Source: Roseibium marinum (GTDB taxonomy: Bacteria; Pseudomonadota; Alphaproteobacteria; Rhizobiales; Stappiaceae). Taken from it: a DNA stretch of 64,000 bases. The stretch spans positions 62,001-126,000 of the forward strand of contig NZ_PPCN01000005.1 of NCBI RefSeq assembly GCF_002906165.1. Direction: 5' to 3'. The notes beneath the pieces were generated by a model. That model did not search any database. It had not been told where the DNA came from and saw only the letters and a program-made list of their open reading frames with translations. Positions 18,640-26,824 of this stretch are shown here, piece by piece (position 1 is the first letter of the stretch; each line of letters begins with the position of its first letter). Position numbers and translations under genes: made by a program.

Positions 18640-19371
18640 ATGGCAGGAAAGACCGCATTGGTCATCAGCGCCCATTCGGCGGATTTCGTCTGGCGCTGCG
18701 GTGGCGCCATCGCGCTGCATGAAGAGAGGGGATACGACGTCACCGTCGTGTGCCTGTCCTACGGCGAGCGCGGCGAGAGCGCGAAGCTCTGGAAACAGGA
18801 AGGCATGACCCTGGAGACGGTCAAGACCGAGCGGCGCAAGGAAGCCGAGAATGCCGCCAGGGCGCTTGACGTGAGCGACATCCAGTTCTTCGATCTTGGG
18901 GATTATCCGCTGGAGCTGGATAGCGGTGCCAAGGACCGGCTGGTGGATGTGATCCGCAAGGTGCAGCCGCAGTTCATGCTCACCCATTCGCAGTACGATC
19001 CCTACAACACCGACCACATGTATGCGACGCGGATCGCTCTGGAGTGCCGGATGATCGCCCAGGCATGGGGCCACAATCCGGGTGAGAAGGTTCTGGGCGC
19101 GCCGCAGCTCTACCTGTTCGAGCCGCATCAGACCGAACAGATGGGCTGGAAGCCGGACGTGTTTCTCGACATCACCCAGGTCTGGGAGAAGAAGAAGGCA
19201 GCCATCGAGTGCATGCGGGGCCAGGAGCACCTGTGGCACTACTACACCAATGTCGCGGAGAACCGGGGCAACCATTTCCGGCGCAATTCCGGCGGCCAGG
19301 CGGGCGGTCGCGACTGCCGGTACGCGGAGGGCTTCCAGTCCGTCTTTCCCCGTACCGTGGATGAACTGTGA
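18640..19371 (+). CDS. galB: 4-oxalomesaconate hydratase, GalB type (PIG-L/LmbE fold)
   Basis: A 243-residue PIG-L/LmbE-fold protein. The [12 protein letters not shown] start (residues 11-22) is the metal-site motif in the GalB version, in which HSAD replaces the usual HPDD of deacetylases; [13 protein letters not shown] (about 113-125) supplies further zinc ligands. GalB of Pseudomonas putida hydrates the enol/keto form of 4-oxalomesaconate to 4-carboxy-4-hydroxy-2-oxoadipate. It follows the dioxygenase by nine bases and overlaps the aldolase gene (TGATG). The adjacent aldolase and tautomerase make this assignment much more likely than an N-acetylsugar deacetylase. Confidence 0.85.
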   Translation: MAGKTALVISAHSADFVWRCGGAIALHEERGYDVTVVCLSYGERGESAKLWKQEGMTLETVKTERRKEAENAARALDVSDIQFFDLGDYPLELDSGAKDRLVDVIRKVQPQFMLTHSQYDPYNTDHMYATRIALECRMIAQAWGHNPGEKVLGAPQLYLFEPHQTEQMGWKPDVFLDITQVWEKKKAAIECMRGQEHLWHYYTNVAENRGNHFRRNSGGQAGGRDCRYAEGFQSVFPRTVDEL

Positions 19372-20063
19372 TGGCCGGCGCTGTGACAAAATCCGGCGTT
19401 GTCGTCCGCAATTTCGAGCGTGCGGATCCAGAGGTGATCGCCGCCCTCGGCGCGTGCGGCGTTGCGACAGTGCACGAGGCTCTGGGCCGCAGGGGCCTGC
19501 TGGCCTCCTATATGCGGCCGATCTTTTCCGGTGCGCGGATCGCGGCCTCGGCGGTCACCATTTCCGCGCCCCCGGGCGACAACTGGATGGTGCATGTGGC
19601 CATCGAGCAGGTGAAGGACGGCGACATCCTGGTGCTTGCCCCGACATCTCCCTGCGAGGACGGATATTTCGGCGATCTGCTGGCGACCTCGATGCAGGCG
19701 CGCGGCGGCAGGGGTCTGATCATCGATGCCGGCGTGCGCGACGTGCGCGACCTGACCGAAATGAATTTCCCGGTCTGGTCGAAGGCGATCTTCGCGCAAG
19801 GCACGGTGAAGGAGACACTCGGCTCGGTCAACGTGCCGGTGGTCTGCGCCGGCGCACTGGTCAATCCGGGCGATATCATCGTCGCCGATGACGACGGCGT
19901 CTGTGTCGTTGCGCGCGAGGAAGCCGTCGAGGTGCTGGAAAAGGCCCGCGCCCGTGAGGCCGCCGAAACGGAAAAACGCAAGCGTCTTGCCGACGGAGAA
20001 CTTGGCCTCGACATCTACAACATGCGTGAGCTGCTGGCCGAAAAGGGCCTGAAATATGTCTGA
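19371..20063 (+). CDS. galC: 4-carboxy-4-hydroxy-2-oxoadipate aldolase (GalC/LigK, RraA-like)
   Basis: A 230-residue RraA-fold class II pyruvate aldolase. It splits 4-carboxy-4-hydroxy-2-oxoadipate into pyruvate and oxaloacetate and also decarboxylates oxaloacetate. [14 protein letters not shown] contains the Arg-Asp pair that binds substrate and Mg2+ in this family, and [14 protein letters not shown] the conserved DDDG loop. The ATG at 19371 shares its first base with the preceding TGA; a GTG one codon earlier is also possible. Its 3' end overlaps the start of galD by eight bases. Confidence 0.88.
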   Translation: MAGAVTKSGVVVRNFERADPEVIAALGACGVATVHEALGRRGLLASYMRPIFSGARIAASAVTISAPPGDNWMVHVAIEQVKDGDILVLAPTSPCEDGYFGDLLATSMQARGGRGLIIDAGVRDVRDLTEMNFPVWSKAIFAQGTVKETLGSVNVPVVCAGALVNPGDIIVADDDGVCVVAREEAVEVLEKARAREAAETEKRKRLADGELGLDIYNMRELLAEKGLKYV

Positions 20064-21108
20064 AGGCACTGCCTGCATGTGGATGCGGGGCGGCACGTCG
20101 AAGGGCGGTTATTTCCTTGGCGGGGATCTGCCGGCCGATGCGGCGGAACGCGACCGGCTCCTGCTGCAGGTGATGGGCTCTCCCGATCCACGCCAGATCG
20201 ACGGCATGGGCGGTGCGGATCCCCTGACATCCAAGGTGGCCGTGGTGCGCAAATCGGAGCGCCCCGGTGTCGATGTCGACTACCTGTTTCTGCAGGTATT
20301 CGTCGATCGGGCAATCGTCACCGACGGCCAGAATTGCGGCAATATCCTTTCCGGGGTCGGCCCCTTCGCCATCGAACGCGGCCTTGTGAGCGCGCGGGAC
20401 GGGTCGACCGACGTCCGCATTTTCATGGAAAACACCAGCCAGATCGCGACCGCCACCGTGCAGACACCGGGTGGCAAGGTGAGCTATCGGGGCGAGGCCC
20501 GGATTGACGGCGTGCCGGGGAGCCACGCTCCGGTGCCGACCGTCTTCGAGGATACAGCCGGGTCCACATGCGGCGCGCTTCTGCCGACCGGCAATGTTGT
20601 GGACAGGATCGACGGGGTCGATGCGACGCTGATCGACAACGGCATGCCATGTGTGATCCTGCGTGCTTCCGATTTCGGTCTCAGCGGTCAGGAAGCGCCG
20701 GAAGAACTGGAAGCGAACGCGGAATTGAAGGCGCGTGTCGAGGCGATCCGCCTGAAGGCCGGGCCGATGATGAACCTGGGCGGCGTGCGCGAAAAATCGG
20801 TGCCGAAGATGACGCTGGTCAGTGCGGCACGGCAGGGCGGGGCGATTTCGACCCGGACATTCATTCCTCATCGCTGCCACAAGGCAATCGGTGTGCTCGG
20901 CGCCGTCAGCGTCGCGACGGCCTGTCTCCTGCCGGAGGGGCCGGCCGCCGAGATCGCGCACAAGGGAGAGGGATCCAGCCGGTCGATGTCGATCGAACAT
21001 CCGACAGGCGAGTTCACTGTGCTTGTCGATCTGGGGGCGGACGGGTCTGTCCGGAAAGCGGGCGTCGTGCGCACCGCGCGCAAACTTTTCGACGGATATG
21101 TATTCTAA
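20056..21108 (+). CDS. galD: 4-oxalomesaconate tautomerase (GalD, PrpF-like)
   Basis: A 350-residue protein of the PrpF/GalD family with the opening [14 protein letters not shown] and the mid-protein [20 protein letters not shown] that are characteristic of the group. The fold is that of diaminopimelate epimerase, with two cysteine-type acid/base positions (here Cys at about 95 in QNCGN). It converts the keto and enol tautomers of 4-oxalomesaconate so that GalB can use it. Third of the GalB-C-D set in order; with the dioxygenase they make the complete lower gallate pathway to central metabolites. Confidence 0.88.
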   Translation: MSEGTACMWMRGGTSKGGYFLGGDLPADAAERDRLLLQVMGSPDPRQIDGMGGADPLTSKVAVVRKSERPGVDVDYLFLQVFVDRAIVTDGQNCGNILSGVGPFAIERGLVSARDGSTDVRIFMENTSQIATATVQTPGGKVSYRGEARIDGVPGSHAPVPTVFEDTAGSTCGALLPTGNVVDRIDGVDATLIDNGMPCVILRASDFGLSGQEAPEELEANAELKARVEAIRLKAGPMMNLGGVREKSVPKMTLVSAARQGGAISTRTFIPHRCHKAIGVLGAVSVATACLLPEGPAAEIAHKGEGSSRSMSIEHPTGEFTVLVDLGADGSVRKAGVVRTARKLFDGYVF

Positions 21109-21123
21109 GGGAGGATTAAGGGC

Positions 21124-21966
21124 GTGAATTGTATCTTGACCCTGAAGTGCCGGAACCGGCCTGGCATCGTGGCTGCGGTCGCGACGGAACTGTCCGGTTG
21201 CGGCGGGGATATCACCGAAGCGCAGCAATTCGACGACCGGCGCACCGGCATGTTCTTCATGCGCTGCGCTTTTACGATGGAAAAACCGATCGAGACCTTC
21301 ACCGACGGCTTTTCAAGGCATGTCTCGAAATTCGGTTTCGAATGGACCTTGCGCCCGGCGGACCGTCCCCGAAAGGTGCTGATCCTGGTCTCCAAACTCG
21401 ATCACTGCCTCGGGGATCTGCTCTACCGGATGCGGATCGGCGAAATCAACATGGAGTGCGTCGGCATTGTCTCCAACCATCCAAGTTCCGTGCTGAACCT
21501 CACCCTGCATGAAGGACTGCCCTACCACCATCTGCCGATCACCCGCGACACCAAGGCCGAGCAGGAAGCGCAGATCAAGGCGATCATCGAGGAAACCGGA
21601 GCGGAGCTGATCGTTCTGGCGCGCTACATGCAGATCCTGTCCAACGATTTCTCGGCCTATCTTTCCGGGCGTTGCATCAACATCCACCATTCGTTCCTGC
21701 CGGGCTTCAAGGGCGCAAAACCCTATCACCAGGCACATGCGCGCGGTGTGAAGATGATCGGGGCCACAGCGCATTATGTCACCGAGGATCTCGACGAAGG
21801 GCCCATCATTGCCCAGAACGTGGAGCATGTGAGCCATCGGGATACGCCGGAAGACATGGTCCGCAGGGGGCGGGACATAGAGCGCTCGGTTCTGGCCCGC
21901 GCGGTCAATCTGCATCTTCAGGACAGGGTGATGCTGAACGGAACCACGACCGTGGTGTTCGAATAG
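21124..21966 (+). CDS. purU: Formyltetrahydrofolate deformylase (PurU)
   Basis: A 280-residue protein: N-terminal ACT domain (CILTLKCRNRPGIVAAVATEL, residues 3-80) and a formyltransferase-fold hydrolase domain with the catalytic Asn/His in NIHHSFLPGFKGAKPY and Asp in HYVTEDLDEGPII. It hydrolyses 10-formyl-THF to formate and THF. The GTG start is supported by GGGAGG 10 bases upstream and by the ACT motif starting right after it. In this operon it probably recycles the THF that LigM-type demethylases load with methyl groups, rather than serving purine synthesis. Convergent with the LysR gene, 30 bases apart. Confidence 0.92.
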   Translation: MNCILTLKCRNRPGIVAAVATELSGCGGDITEAQQFDDRRTGMFFMRCAFTMEKPIETFTDGFSRHVSKFGFEWTLRPADRPRKVLILVSKLDHCLGDLLYRMRIGEINMECVGIVSNHPSSVLNLTLHEGLPYHHLPITRDTKAEQEAQIKAIIEETGAELIVLARYMQILSNDFSAYLSGRCINIHHSFLPGFKGAKPYHQAHARGVKMIGATAHYVTEDLDEGPIIAQNVEHVSHRDTPEDMVRRGRDIERSVLARAVNLHLQDRVMLNGTTTVVFE

Positions 21967-21996
21967 GACAGCCGGCTTTCCGCCGCAACTACCGTT

Positions 21997-23193
21997 TCAT
22001 TTAAGAAAGTCCTGCAGGGTTTTCTCGAATACCTGCAGGACGTTCGTTTCCCCGGCTTGTGTGCGAACCGTCAATCCGACATCGACCCGGGCGCCGGGAA
22101 GATCGATGTCCAGCTTCTTTAACTCCGGGTGCAAGTCCAGGAGCTGCCGTTCGCCATAGGCGAGCAGGCCGATCGCCTGGCTGTTCATGATCACCTGTTC
22201 GGCGTTGCCAAAGGACAGGATCTCGCAGGTCTGAGCCGGAGGGGCGGCTCCCTCGTTCGCAAACAGGCTTTCGAAAAAAGCGCGGATGGGAGTGCCGTGC
22301 GGCGCGACGATCCATTGCTCGTTCTTGAGCGATGCCATGGTCAGGTGCCGCCGGTGGCACGGATGGTCGTGCCGGGCAACGAGTGTATACGTCTCGTGAT
22401 AGAGAAACCGCTCCTGAAGATCCGGAAAAGGCGGCGGCCTGCGCAGAATTCCGATCATGCAATCGATCTCGCCGCGGCGAAGCGCTTCGGCGAGCATGTG
22501 ATAGCTTCCGGGCACCGCCATCAGCCTGAGGTCCGGAGCCTGGCCGGTAAGCCCCCCGAATGTCCTGGCGACCAGCGCCTGACCGGAAAACGGCAGCATA
22601 CCGACCGCCAGCCTGCCGCCGAGTCTGCCGGCCGGCGAGCGGGTGATCTCGCCGGCGGTCCCGAGTGCCTGGCGCAGTTCGTCCCGTAGAGCCGCGAGCC
22701 TGCGGGCGTGCGGTGTTGCCTCCAGCCCCTCGCGCTTTCGCAGAAACAGCGGATGTGGGGTGCAGGCGGAAATGGCGGCCAGGGATTTACTGATGGCGGG
22801 CTGGGAAACGGCCAGAAATCCGGCGGCGCCGGTGGTGCCGCCGCAGGAGGTCACGGCGGCGACGGCGTCGAGATGATGCCAGCGCAGAACGACCGCAAGA
22901 TCCGGGTGGGGGCCGGTCGCAGCAAGATCTGTTTCCGCCCGCGCGATCAGTTTGAGGGCATTGGCGCAGCGCTCGATCACCGCCTCGCCCCAGGCGGTCG
23001 GTTCGGTGCCGCTCCAGCCGCGCTGAAAGATCGGGCGGCCGAACAGCTTTTCGGCGGCGGCAATCGTGCGCGAGACGACCGGCTGGGAGGAATTGAGCAT
23101 TGCGGCGGCCTCGGCGAAACCGCGCGAACGCGCCACGGCATCGATCACGCGGACCTGCTTCAGGCTCAGCCGCTTCGCGTCGGTCTTTTTCAT
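21997..23193 (-). CDS. LysR-family regulator with two tandem N-terminal helix-turn-helix domains
   Basis: At 398 residues it is about 90 longer than a normal LysR protein. A first LysR winged helix is visible at about residues 10-75 (FAEAAAMLNSSQPVVSRTIAAAEKLFG) and a second at about 104-165 (TTGAAGFLAVSQPAISKSLAAI). The effector domain starts near 190 (LGGRLAVGML). Both helix-turn-helix copies keep the SQPxxS recognition core. It is divergent from ligM-2, with a dyad GAATGA-N10-TCATTC between them, and convergent with purU, so it probably controls ligM-2 and perhaps the gal genes in response to an aromatic acid. Promoter targets are inferred. Confidence 0.88.
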   Translation of the reverse strand: MKKTDAKRLSLKQVRVIDAVARSRGFAEAAAMLNSSQPVVSRTIAAAEKLFGRPIFQRGWSGTEPTAWGEAVIERCANALKLIARAETDLAATGPHPDLAVVLRWHHLDAVAAVTSCGGTTGAAGFLAVSQPAISKSLAAISACTPHPLFLRKREGLEATPHARRLAALRDELRQALGTAGEITRSPAGRLGGRLAVGMLPFSGQALVARTFGGLTGQAPDLRLMAVPGSYHMLAEALRRGEIDCMIGILRRPPPFPDLQERFLYHETYTLVARHDHPCHRRHLTMASLKNEQWIVAPHGTPIRAFFESLFANEGAAPPAQTCEILSFGNAEQVIMNSQAIGLLAYGERQLLDLHPELKKLDIDLPGARVDVGLTVRTQAGETNVLQVFEKTLQDFLK

Positions 23194-23202
23194 AAATAAC
23201 CA

Positions 23203-23224
23203 GAATGAAAAATCATATTCATTC
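23203..23224. promoter_or_regulatory. Dyad between the LysR gene and ligM-2
   Basis: GAATGA (23203-23208) and TCATTC (23219-23224) form an inverted repeat with a 10-base spacer, 10 bases from the LysR start codon and 64 bases ahead of ligM-2. Spacing and AT-richness suit a LysR autoregulatory site. No experiment or database match backs this. Confidence 0.4.
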
Positions 23225-23287
23225 TTCGCATAAGCGGGACGGAAAACGCAATGCTATGAAGCCGGTAAAGACAGGGAGGACATTCCA

Positions 23288-24664
23288 ATGACGATCGTTT
23301 CACTTGAGGACAAGATCCGCGCAACCGGCGGAAATCCGGCCGAAATGCTGCTCAACGCTCAGCTCGGGCCCTATGTGTTTCCGATCCCTGCCGCTTTCAG
23401 CAACTGGATGGATGAGCAGCGTGCCTGGCGCCAGAGCGCCGTCCTGTTCGATCAGTCCTTCCACATGACCGACCTTTATGTGCAGGGCCCGGACGTTGTG
23501 AAGCTTCTCAGCCATGTGGGTGTCAACAGCTTCAAGACTTTCGGCCGCAACAAGGCCAAGCAGCTCGTCTGCTGTAACCACGACGGCTATGTCATCGGCG
23601 ATTGCATTCTCTTCGGCCTTGAAGATGACGCCGTGAACATCGTCGGCCGTCCCCCTTTGCCGAACTGGATCCAGTATCATGCCGAAACCGGCGGATACGA
23701 CGTTACCGTGGAGCGGGACGAACGTTCGCTCGACAATCCGGACAAGCCGCGCAAGACCTACCGCTACGAAGTGCAGGGTCCGAACGCCATGGCTATTCTG
23801 GAAGCGGTCAACGAAGGCGGGCCGTTGACCACGAAGTTTTTCAACATGGGCGAGATCGTCATAGCCGGCTGCAAGGCCCGCACGCTCGCGCATGGCATGG
23901 GCGGTGCGCCGGGACTGGAGCTTTGGGGACCGTTCGAGGACGGTCCGAAGGTCAAGGCGGCTTTGCTGGAAATCGGCAAGACTTACGGCCTGGCGCAAGC
24001 CGGCGCGCGTGCCTATTCCTCGGTCGCCACCGAATCGGGATGGATCCCGTCACCGCTGCCGGCAATCTATTCCGGCGACACGATGAAGCCCTACCGCGAA
24101 TGGCTGCCGGCCGGGAGTTTCGAGGCTGTCAGCTCTCTGGGCGGCAGTTTCTACTCTGACAACGTCGAGGATTACTATCTGACACCGTGGGATCTCGACT
24201 ATGGCCGGGTGGTCAAGTTCGACCATGACTTCATCGGCCGCGAGGCGCTGGAAAAGATGGCCGGCGAGACACACCGCAAAAAGGTGACCCTGGTCTGGGA
24301 CAAGGAGGACGTCGTTGCCGTCTATGCCGGCCTGATGGAGGAAGGCGACAGTCCCAAGCTCATGGAGATGCCCGCCGCCCATTATGCGGCGCACCCTTAT
24401 GACAAGGTGGTCAAGGACGGCAAAACCGTCGGCATTTCCACCTACCCGGTCTATTCGGCCAACGAACGGGCATGGCTTTCGCTGGCCATGGTGGCGCCGG
24501 ACTGCGCCGCCTCGGGTTCCAGGGTCACGATCGTGTGGGGCGAGCCGGACGGCGGCAGCGCCAAGCCGGTGGTGGAGCGCCACAGGCAGATGGACGTCGG
24601 CGCGGAAGTCCATCCCTGGCCGATCCACGAAGCCTTTCGGAACAGCTACCGCAAACAGACCTGA
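23288..24664 (+). CDS. LigM/DesA-like aminomethyltransferase (paralogue 2)
   Basis: A 458-residue paralogue of ligM-1 with the same layout (AFSNWMDEQRAWRQSAVLFDQ, GRPPLPNW with Arg121, C-terminal WGEPDG). At positions equivalent to Tyr30 and His58 of paralogue 1 it has Phe31 (PYVFP) and Phe58 (FDQSFHM); His59 is kept. These changes lie at the presumed substrate pocket, so it probably takes a different methoxy-aromatic or another methyl donor. The ATG follows GGGAGGACATTCCA. It is transcribed away from the tandem-HTH LysR gene and precedes metF. A demethylase for a non-aromatic donor cannot be excluded. Confidence 0.7.
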   Translation: MTIVSLEDKIRATGGNPAEMLLNAQLGPYVFPIPAAFSNWMDEQRAWRQSAVLFDQSFHMTDLYVQGPDVVKLLSHVGVNSFKTFGRNKAKQLVCCNHDGYVIGDCILFGLEDDAVNIVGRPPLPNWIQYHAETGGYDVTVERDERSLDNPDKPRKTYRYEVQGPNAMAILEAVNEGGPLTTKFFNMGEIVIAGCKARTLAHGMGGAPGLELWGPFEDGPKVKAALLEIGKTYGLAQAGARAYSSVATESGWIPSPLPAIYSGDTMKPYREWLPAGSFEAVSSLGGSFYSDNVEDYYLTPWDLDYGRVVKFDHDFIGREALEKMAGETHRKKVTLVWDKEDVVAVYAGLMEEGDSPKLMEMPAAHYAAHPYDKVVKDGKTVGISTYPVYSANERAWLSLAMVAPDCAASGSRVTIVWGEPDGGSAKPVVERHRQMDVGAEVHPWPIHEAFRNSYRKQT

Positions 24665-24703
24665 GGGGTGGAACAGCCGTTGGTGCATCCTCACCGTGAC
24701 AAC

Positions 24704-24750
24704 GGCCTCATCCTGAGAGACAGCGCATCGCGCTTCCTCAGGATGAGGCC
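24704..24750. repeat. Perfect 14-bp inverted repeat after ligM-2
   Basis: GGCCTCATCCTGAG (24704-24717) pairs exactly with CTCAGGATGAGGCC (24737-24750) around a 19-base loop. The CCTCATCCTGAG motif is a common dispersed palindrome in Hyphomicrobiales genomes. There is no U-run after it, so it may slow transcription or protect the mRNA end rather than act as a standard terminator. Confidence 0.7.
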
Positions 24751-24873
24751 GGGTATTTGGATTTCCCGAATTATAAAATGTATGCATCTAATCCAGTTCA
24801 GGAAGACTTTCTCTCCGATAAACGCCAGAAAATATGGAATATAGCGAATCTGTTTTGAGATTTTAACTCGTTC

Positions 24874-24883
24874 GTGTATACAT
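24874..24883. promoter_or_regulatory. Second TGTATACA operator, ahead of the metF-like gene
   Basis: GTGTATACAT shares nine of ten bases with the site at 12245-12254 before ligM-1. It lies 30 bases upstream of the metF ATG and just ahead of its ribosome binding site, the same relative position as at ligM-1. This supports common control by the GntR regulator at 11377. Confidence 0.5.
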
Positions 24884-24912
24884 GCATCGCGTTGGGAGGA
24901 AGGATTACCGCG

Positions 24913-25812
24913 ATGCTGGAACATGACGGTCAAAGTCAGGGCACATGGATGGGCGGGCGTTCGGCCGTCGGTGACATGGTCAGTGGCTATTCGATAGAAG
25001 TCTTGCCGCGCACGGCCGCCAAGATCGATGATTTCAAGGCTCTCCTTCCGGAAGGAACCCGGGTCTATGTCGCCAATGTCGAAGGTACGGACTTCGACGA
25101 CATGATCCTGACCGCAAGGCGCTTGCGCGGCGACGGGTTCGCGGTCATGCCGCATATGCCGGCGCGCCTCATTGACGATGCCCGTGAGCTGGAGACCATG
25201 TTGTCGCGCTACAGGGACGAAGCCGACGTAAGCGAGGCACTCCTTGTCGGGGGCGGGAGATCGCAGCCGTTCGGCGCCTATGACAACACCATGCAGATGC
25301 TCGACACCGGCCTCTATGACAAATACGGCTTCAAGCGCCTTCACGTCGCGGGGCATCCGGAAGGCAATCCGGACATAGACGGCGACGGGTCATTCCGGCG
25401 GGTGGACGCGGCCTTGCAATGGAAACAGGCATTCTGTGACAGGACGGATGCCGAGATGGCAATCGTCACGCAGTTCGTTTTCGATGCCGATCCTGTTGTC
25501 CGCTGGGCTCAGCGCCTGAAGGGCATGGGCGTTACGCTCCCCATTCACGTGGGCGTCGCCGGGCCGGCCAAGCTGCAGACCCTGATCAAATTCGCCATGA
25601 CATGCGGGGTCGGGCCGTCGATCAAGGTGCTCAAGCGCCGGGCAATGGATCTCGGCAAGCTGCTGCTTCCCTATGAACCGACAGACGTTCTGACCGACCT
25701 TTGCCGAAAGGTTGCAAACACGCCGGACAGCCCGATCGCGCAGGTTCATTTCTTCCCGCTGGGCGGTATCAAATCCTGTGCCGAATGGGCCGGCCGGCAG
25801 GAGGCCGCTTAG
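24913..25812 (+). CDS. metF: Methylenetetrahydrofolate reductase (MetF family)
   Basis: A 299-residue TIM-barrel flavoprotein of the MetF family: YSIEVLPRT at residues 27-35 provides the catalytic Glu strand, followed by LRGDGFAVMPHMPARL, a VGGGRSQPFG flavin loop, HVAGHPEGNPD and a C-terminal QVHFFPLGG. I chose the ATG at 24913, which follows GGGAGGAAGGATTACC; the GTG at 24874 lies inside the operator. In the LigM route this enzyme oxidises 5-methyl-THF to 5,10-methylene-THF, the reverse of its biosynthetic direction. Together with PurU it accounts for the fate of the aromatic methyl group. Confidence 0.85.
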   Translation: MLEHDGQSQGTWMGGRSAVGDMVSGYSIEVLPRTAAKIDDFKALLPEGTRVYVANVEGTDFDDMILTARRLRGDGFAVMPHMPARLIDDARELETMLSRYRDEADVSEALLVGGGRSQPFGAYDNTMQMLDTGLYDKYGFKRLHVAGHPEGNPDIDGDGSFRRVDAALQWKQAFCDRTDAEMAIVTQFVFDADPVVRWAQRLKGMGVTLPIHVGVAGPAKLQTLIKFAMTCGVGPSIKVLKRRAMDLGKLLLPYEPTDVLTDLCRKVANTPDSPIAQVHFFPLGGIKSCAEWAGRQEAA

Positions 25813-25870
25813 GCGAAGGCGGGCGCGGCGTAGCCGGCCTCAGACCAATGAACGGCATTATGTATCAAGA

Positions 25871-25950
25871 GCACCAAGGGTGCTCGCCGTTGTGGAGTGA
25901 GGTAAAATGACTCCACAACTGAAGTGTCTTTGTGCATCCTACAAGGATGC
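25871..25950 (+). promoter_or_regulatory. Three consecutive hairpins in the leader of the cassette gene
   Basis: GCACC-AAG-GGTGC (25871-25883), GTTGTGGAGT/ACTCCACAAC (25889-25898 and 25910-25919, 11-base loop) and GCATCCT-ACA-AGGATGC (25934-25950) follow each other. The third contains the ATG at 25947, so the start region could be masked in RNA. A regulatory role is only a suggestion. Confidence 0.4.
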
Positions 25951-26714
25951 AGATATTACATCGCGCCTTTGCCGATACTGTTGGCCACATAAAGACATTA
26001 CTTGGCGGTGCATTTGTTGGCTTCGCTTCTCTCGTCGCCCTATACCTTTGGAAAGGGCGTGAAATGGCATTAGAGGAAGTGCCGTTTGTTGTTGTCGCTA
26101 TTGTCGGCGCTCTGTCAGGTGTAGTCTTCATTTTCTTATACAATTTCGCTTGTGCGCCATACCGCATTGAACGAGATGCGCATGAACTAACAAAATCCCG
26201 TCTTCGTCAGATTGAAGCAGACCTTCCAAATTATGGGACTTACGAAGGCGATCACGAGCAACTTATGTTGTTCGTGGTGAACAGGATATTCCCCTTGATT
26301 GGGGGTGTTCGGTCAATGGCCGAACAAATTCCAGATGCGCCGAAGATTGAGGATAATCAGCCATTGATGGAGGCAATAAAAAGCCTCGCCCCCCTATCAA
26401 GCTCACCTGTGGAATATATTCCCCTGCCGAAGATGATTGATGCGGTAAACACTATTGAGGCAAATTATGCCCTTTATGTGCGCGAAATCGATCGCGCAAT
26501 GAGCAATGCAAAAACAAATGTTTATTCGTTAAAAGACTGGGAGCATTGGAGGTCGGCGCACAACGCCGTCGAGGGAGAGTTCGAGGTAATAAGAAAAAAT
26601 TCTAGGTTGGGCGCTCTCTTTCGACCAACCCGTAAAAGTCGATGGGGCAGGCTCGTTGGTACGGCTAATCTAACCGAAAACTGTCAACTCCTGCAGCCTG
26701 AAGGCACTGGATAA
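25947..26714 (+). CDS. Hypothetical protein with two N-terminal membrane helices
   Basis: A 255-residue protein I do not recognise. There are two hydrophobic helices, LLGGAFVGFASLVALYLW (about 18-35) and FVVVAIVGALSGVVFIFLYNF (about 46-66), then a charged, mostly helical cytoplasmic or periplasmic domain with no family motif. It sits alone in a low-GC cassette and its codon use differs from the surrounding catabolic genes, which points to recent acquisition. The start is uncertain: ATG 25947 is used here, GTG 25932 is an alternative, and neither has a good ribosome binding site. The layout resembles small membrane proteins of genomic islands, but no function is claimed. Confidence 0.6.
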   Translation: MQILHRAFADTVGHIKTLLGGAFVGFASLVALYLWKGREMALEEVPFVVVAIVGALSGVVFIFLYNFACAPYRIERDAHELTKSRLRQIEADLPNYGTYEGDHEQLMLFVVNRIFPLIGGVRSMAEQIPDAPKIEDNQPLMEAIKSLAPLSSSPVEYIPLPKMIDAVNTIEANYALYVREIDRAMSNAKTNVYSLKDWEHWRSAHNAVEGEFEVIRKNSRLGALFRPTRKSRWGRLVGTANLTENCQLLQPEGTG

Positions 26715-26824
26715 GAAACGTCGCGCTGAATTTTCCCCGAGAAAGCTTATTCCGCAGCGTACCATATACTTAGTAGTCTGGGGCCGGCATAGCCGGCCTG
26801 ATCGCGGGCGGTTCCAGGTATCCG

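Larger units (their letters stand above)
25827..26799. other. Low-GC cassette between short direct repeats
   Basis: GGCGTAGCCGGCCT (25827-25840) and GGCATAGCCGGCCT (26786-26799) are direct repeats differing at one base. The DNA between them is visibly more AT-rich and uses different codons (ATA, AAA, TTA) than both neighbours. It contains one gene and no recombinase. The repeats could be target duplications or recombination scars of an acquired segment. Confidence 0.45.

Noticed and set aside
18640-19371. N-acetylglucosaminyl deacetylase (LmbE family)
   Set aside because: The HSAD version of the metal motif and the galC/galD neighbours point to 4-oxalomesaconate hydratase.
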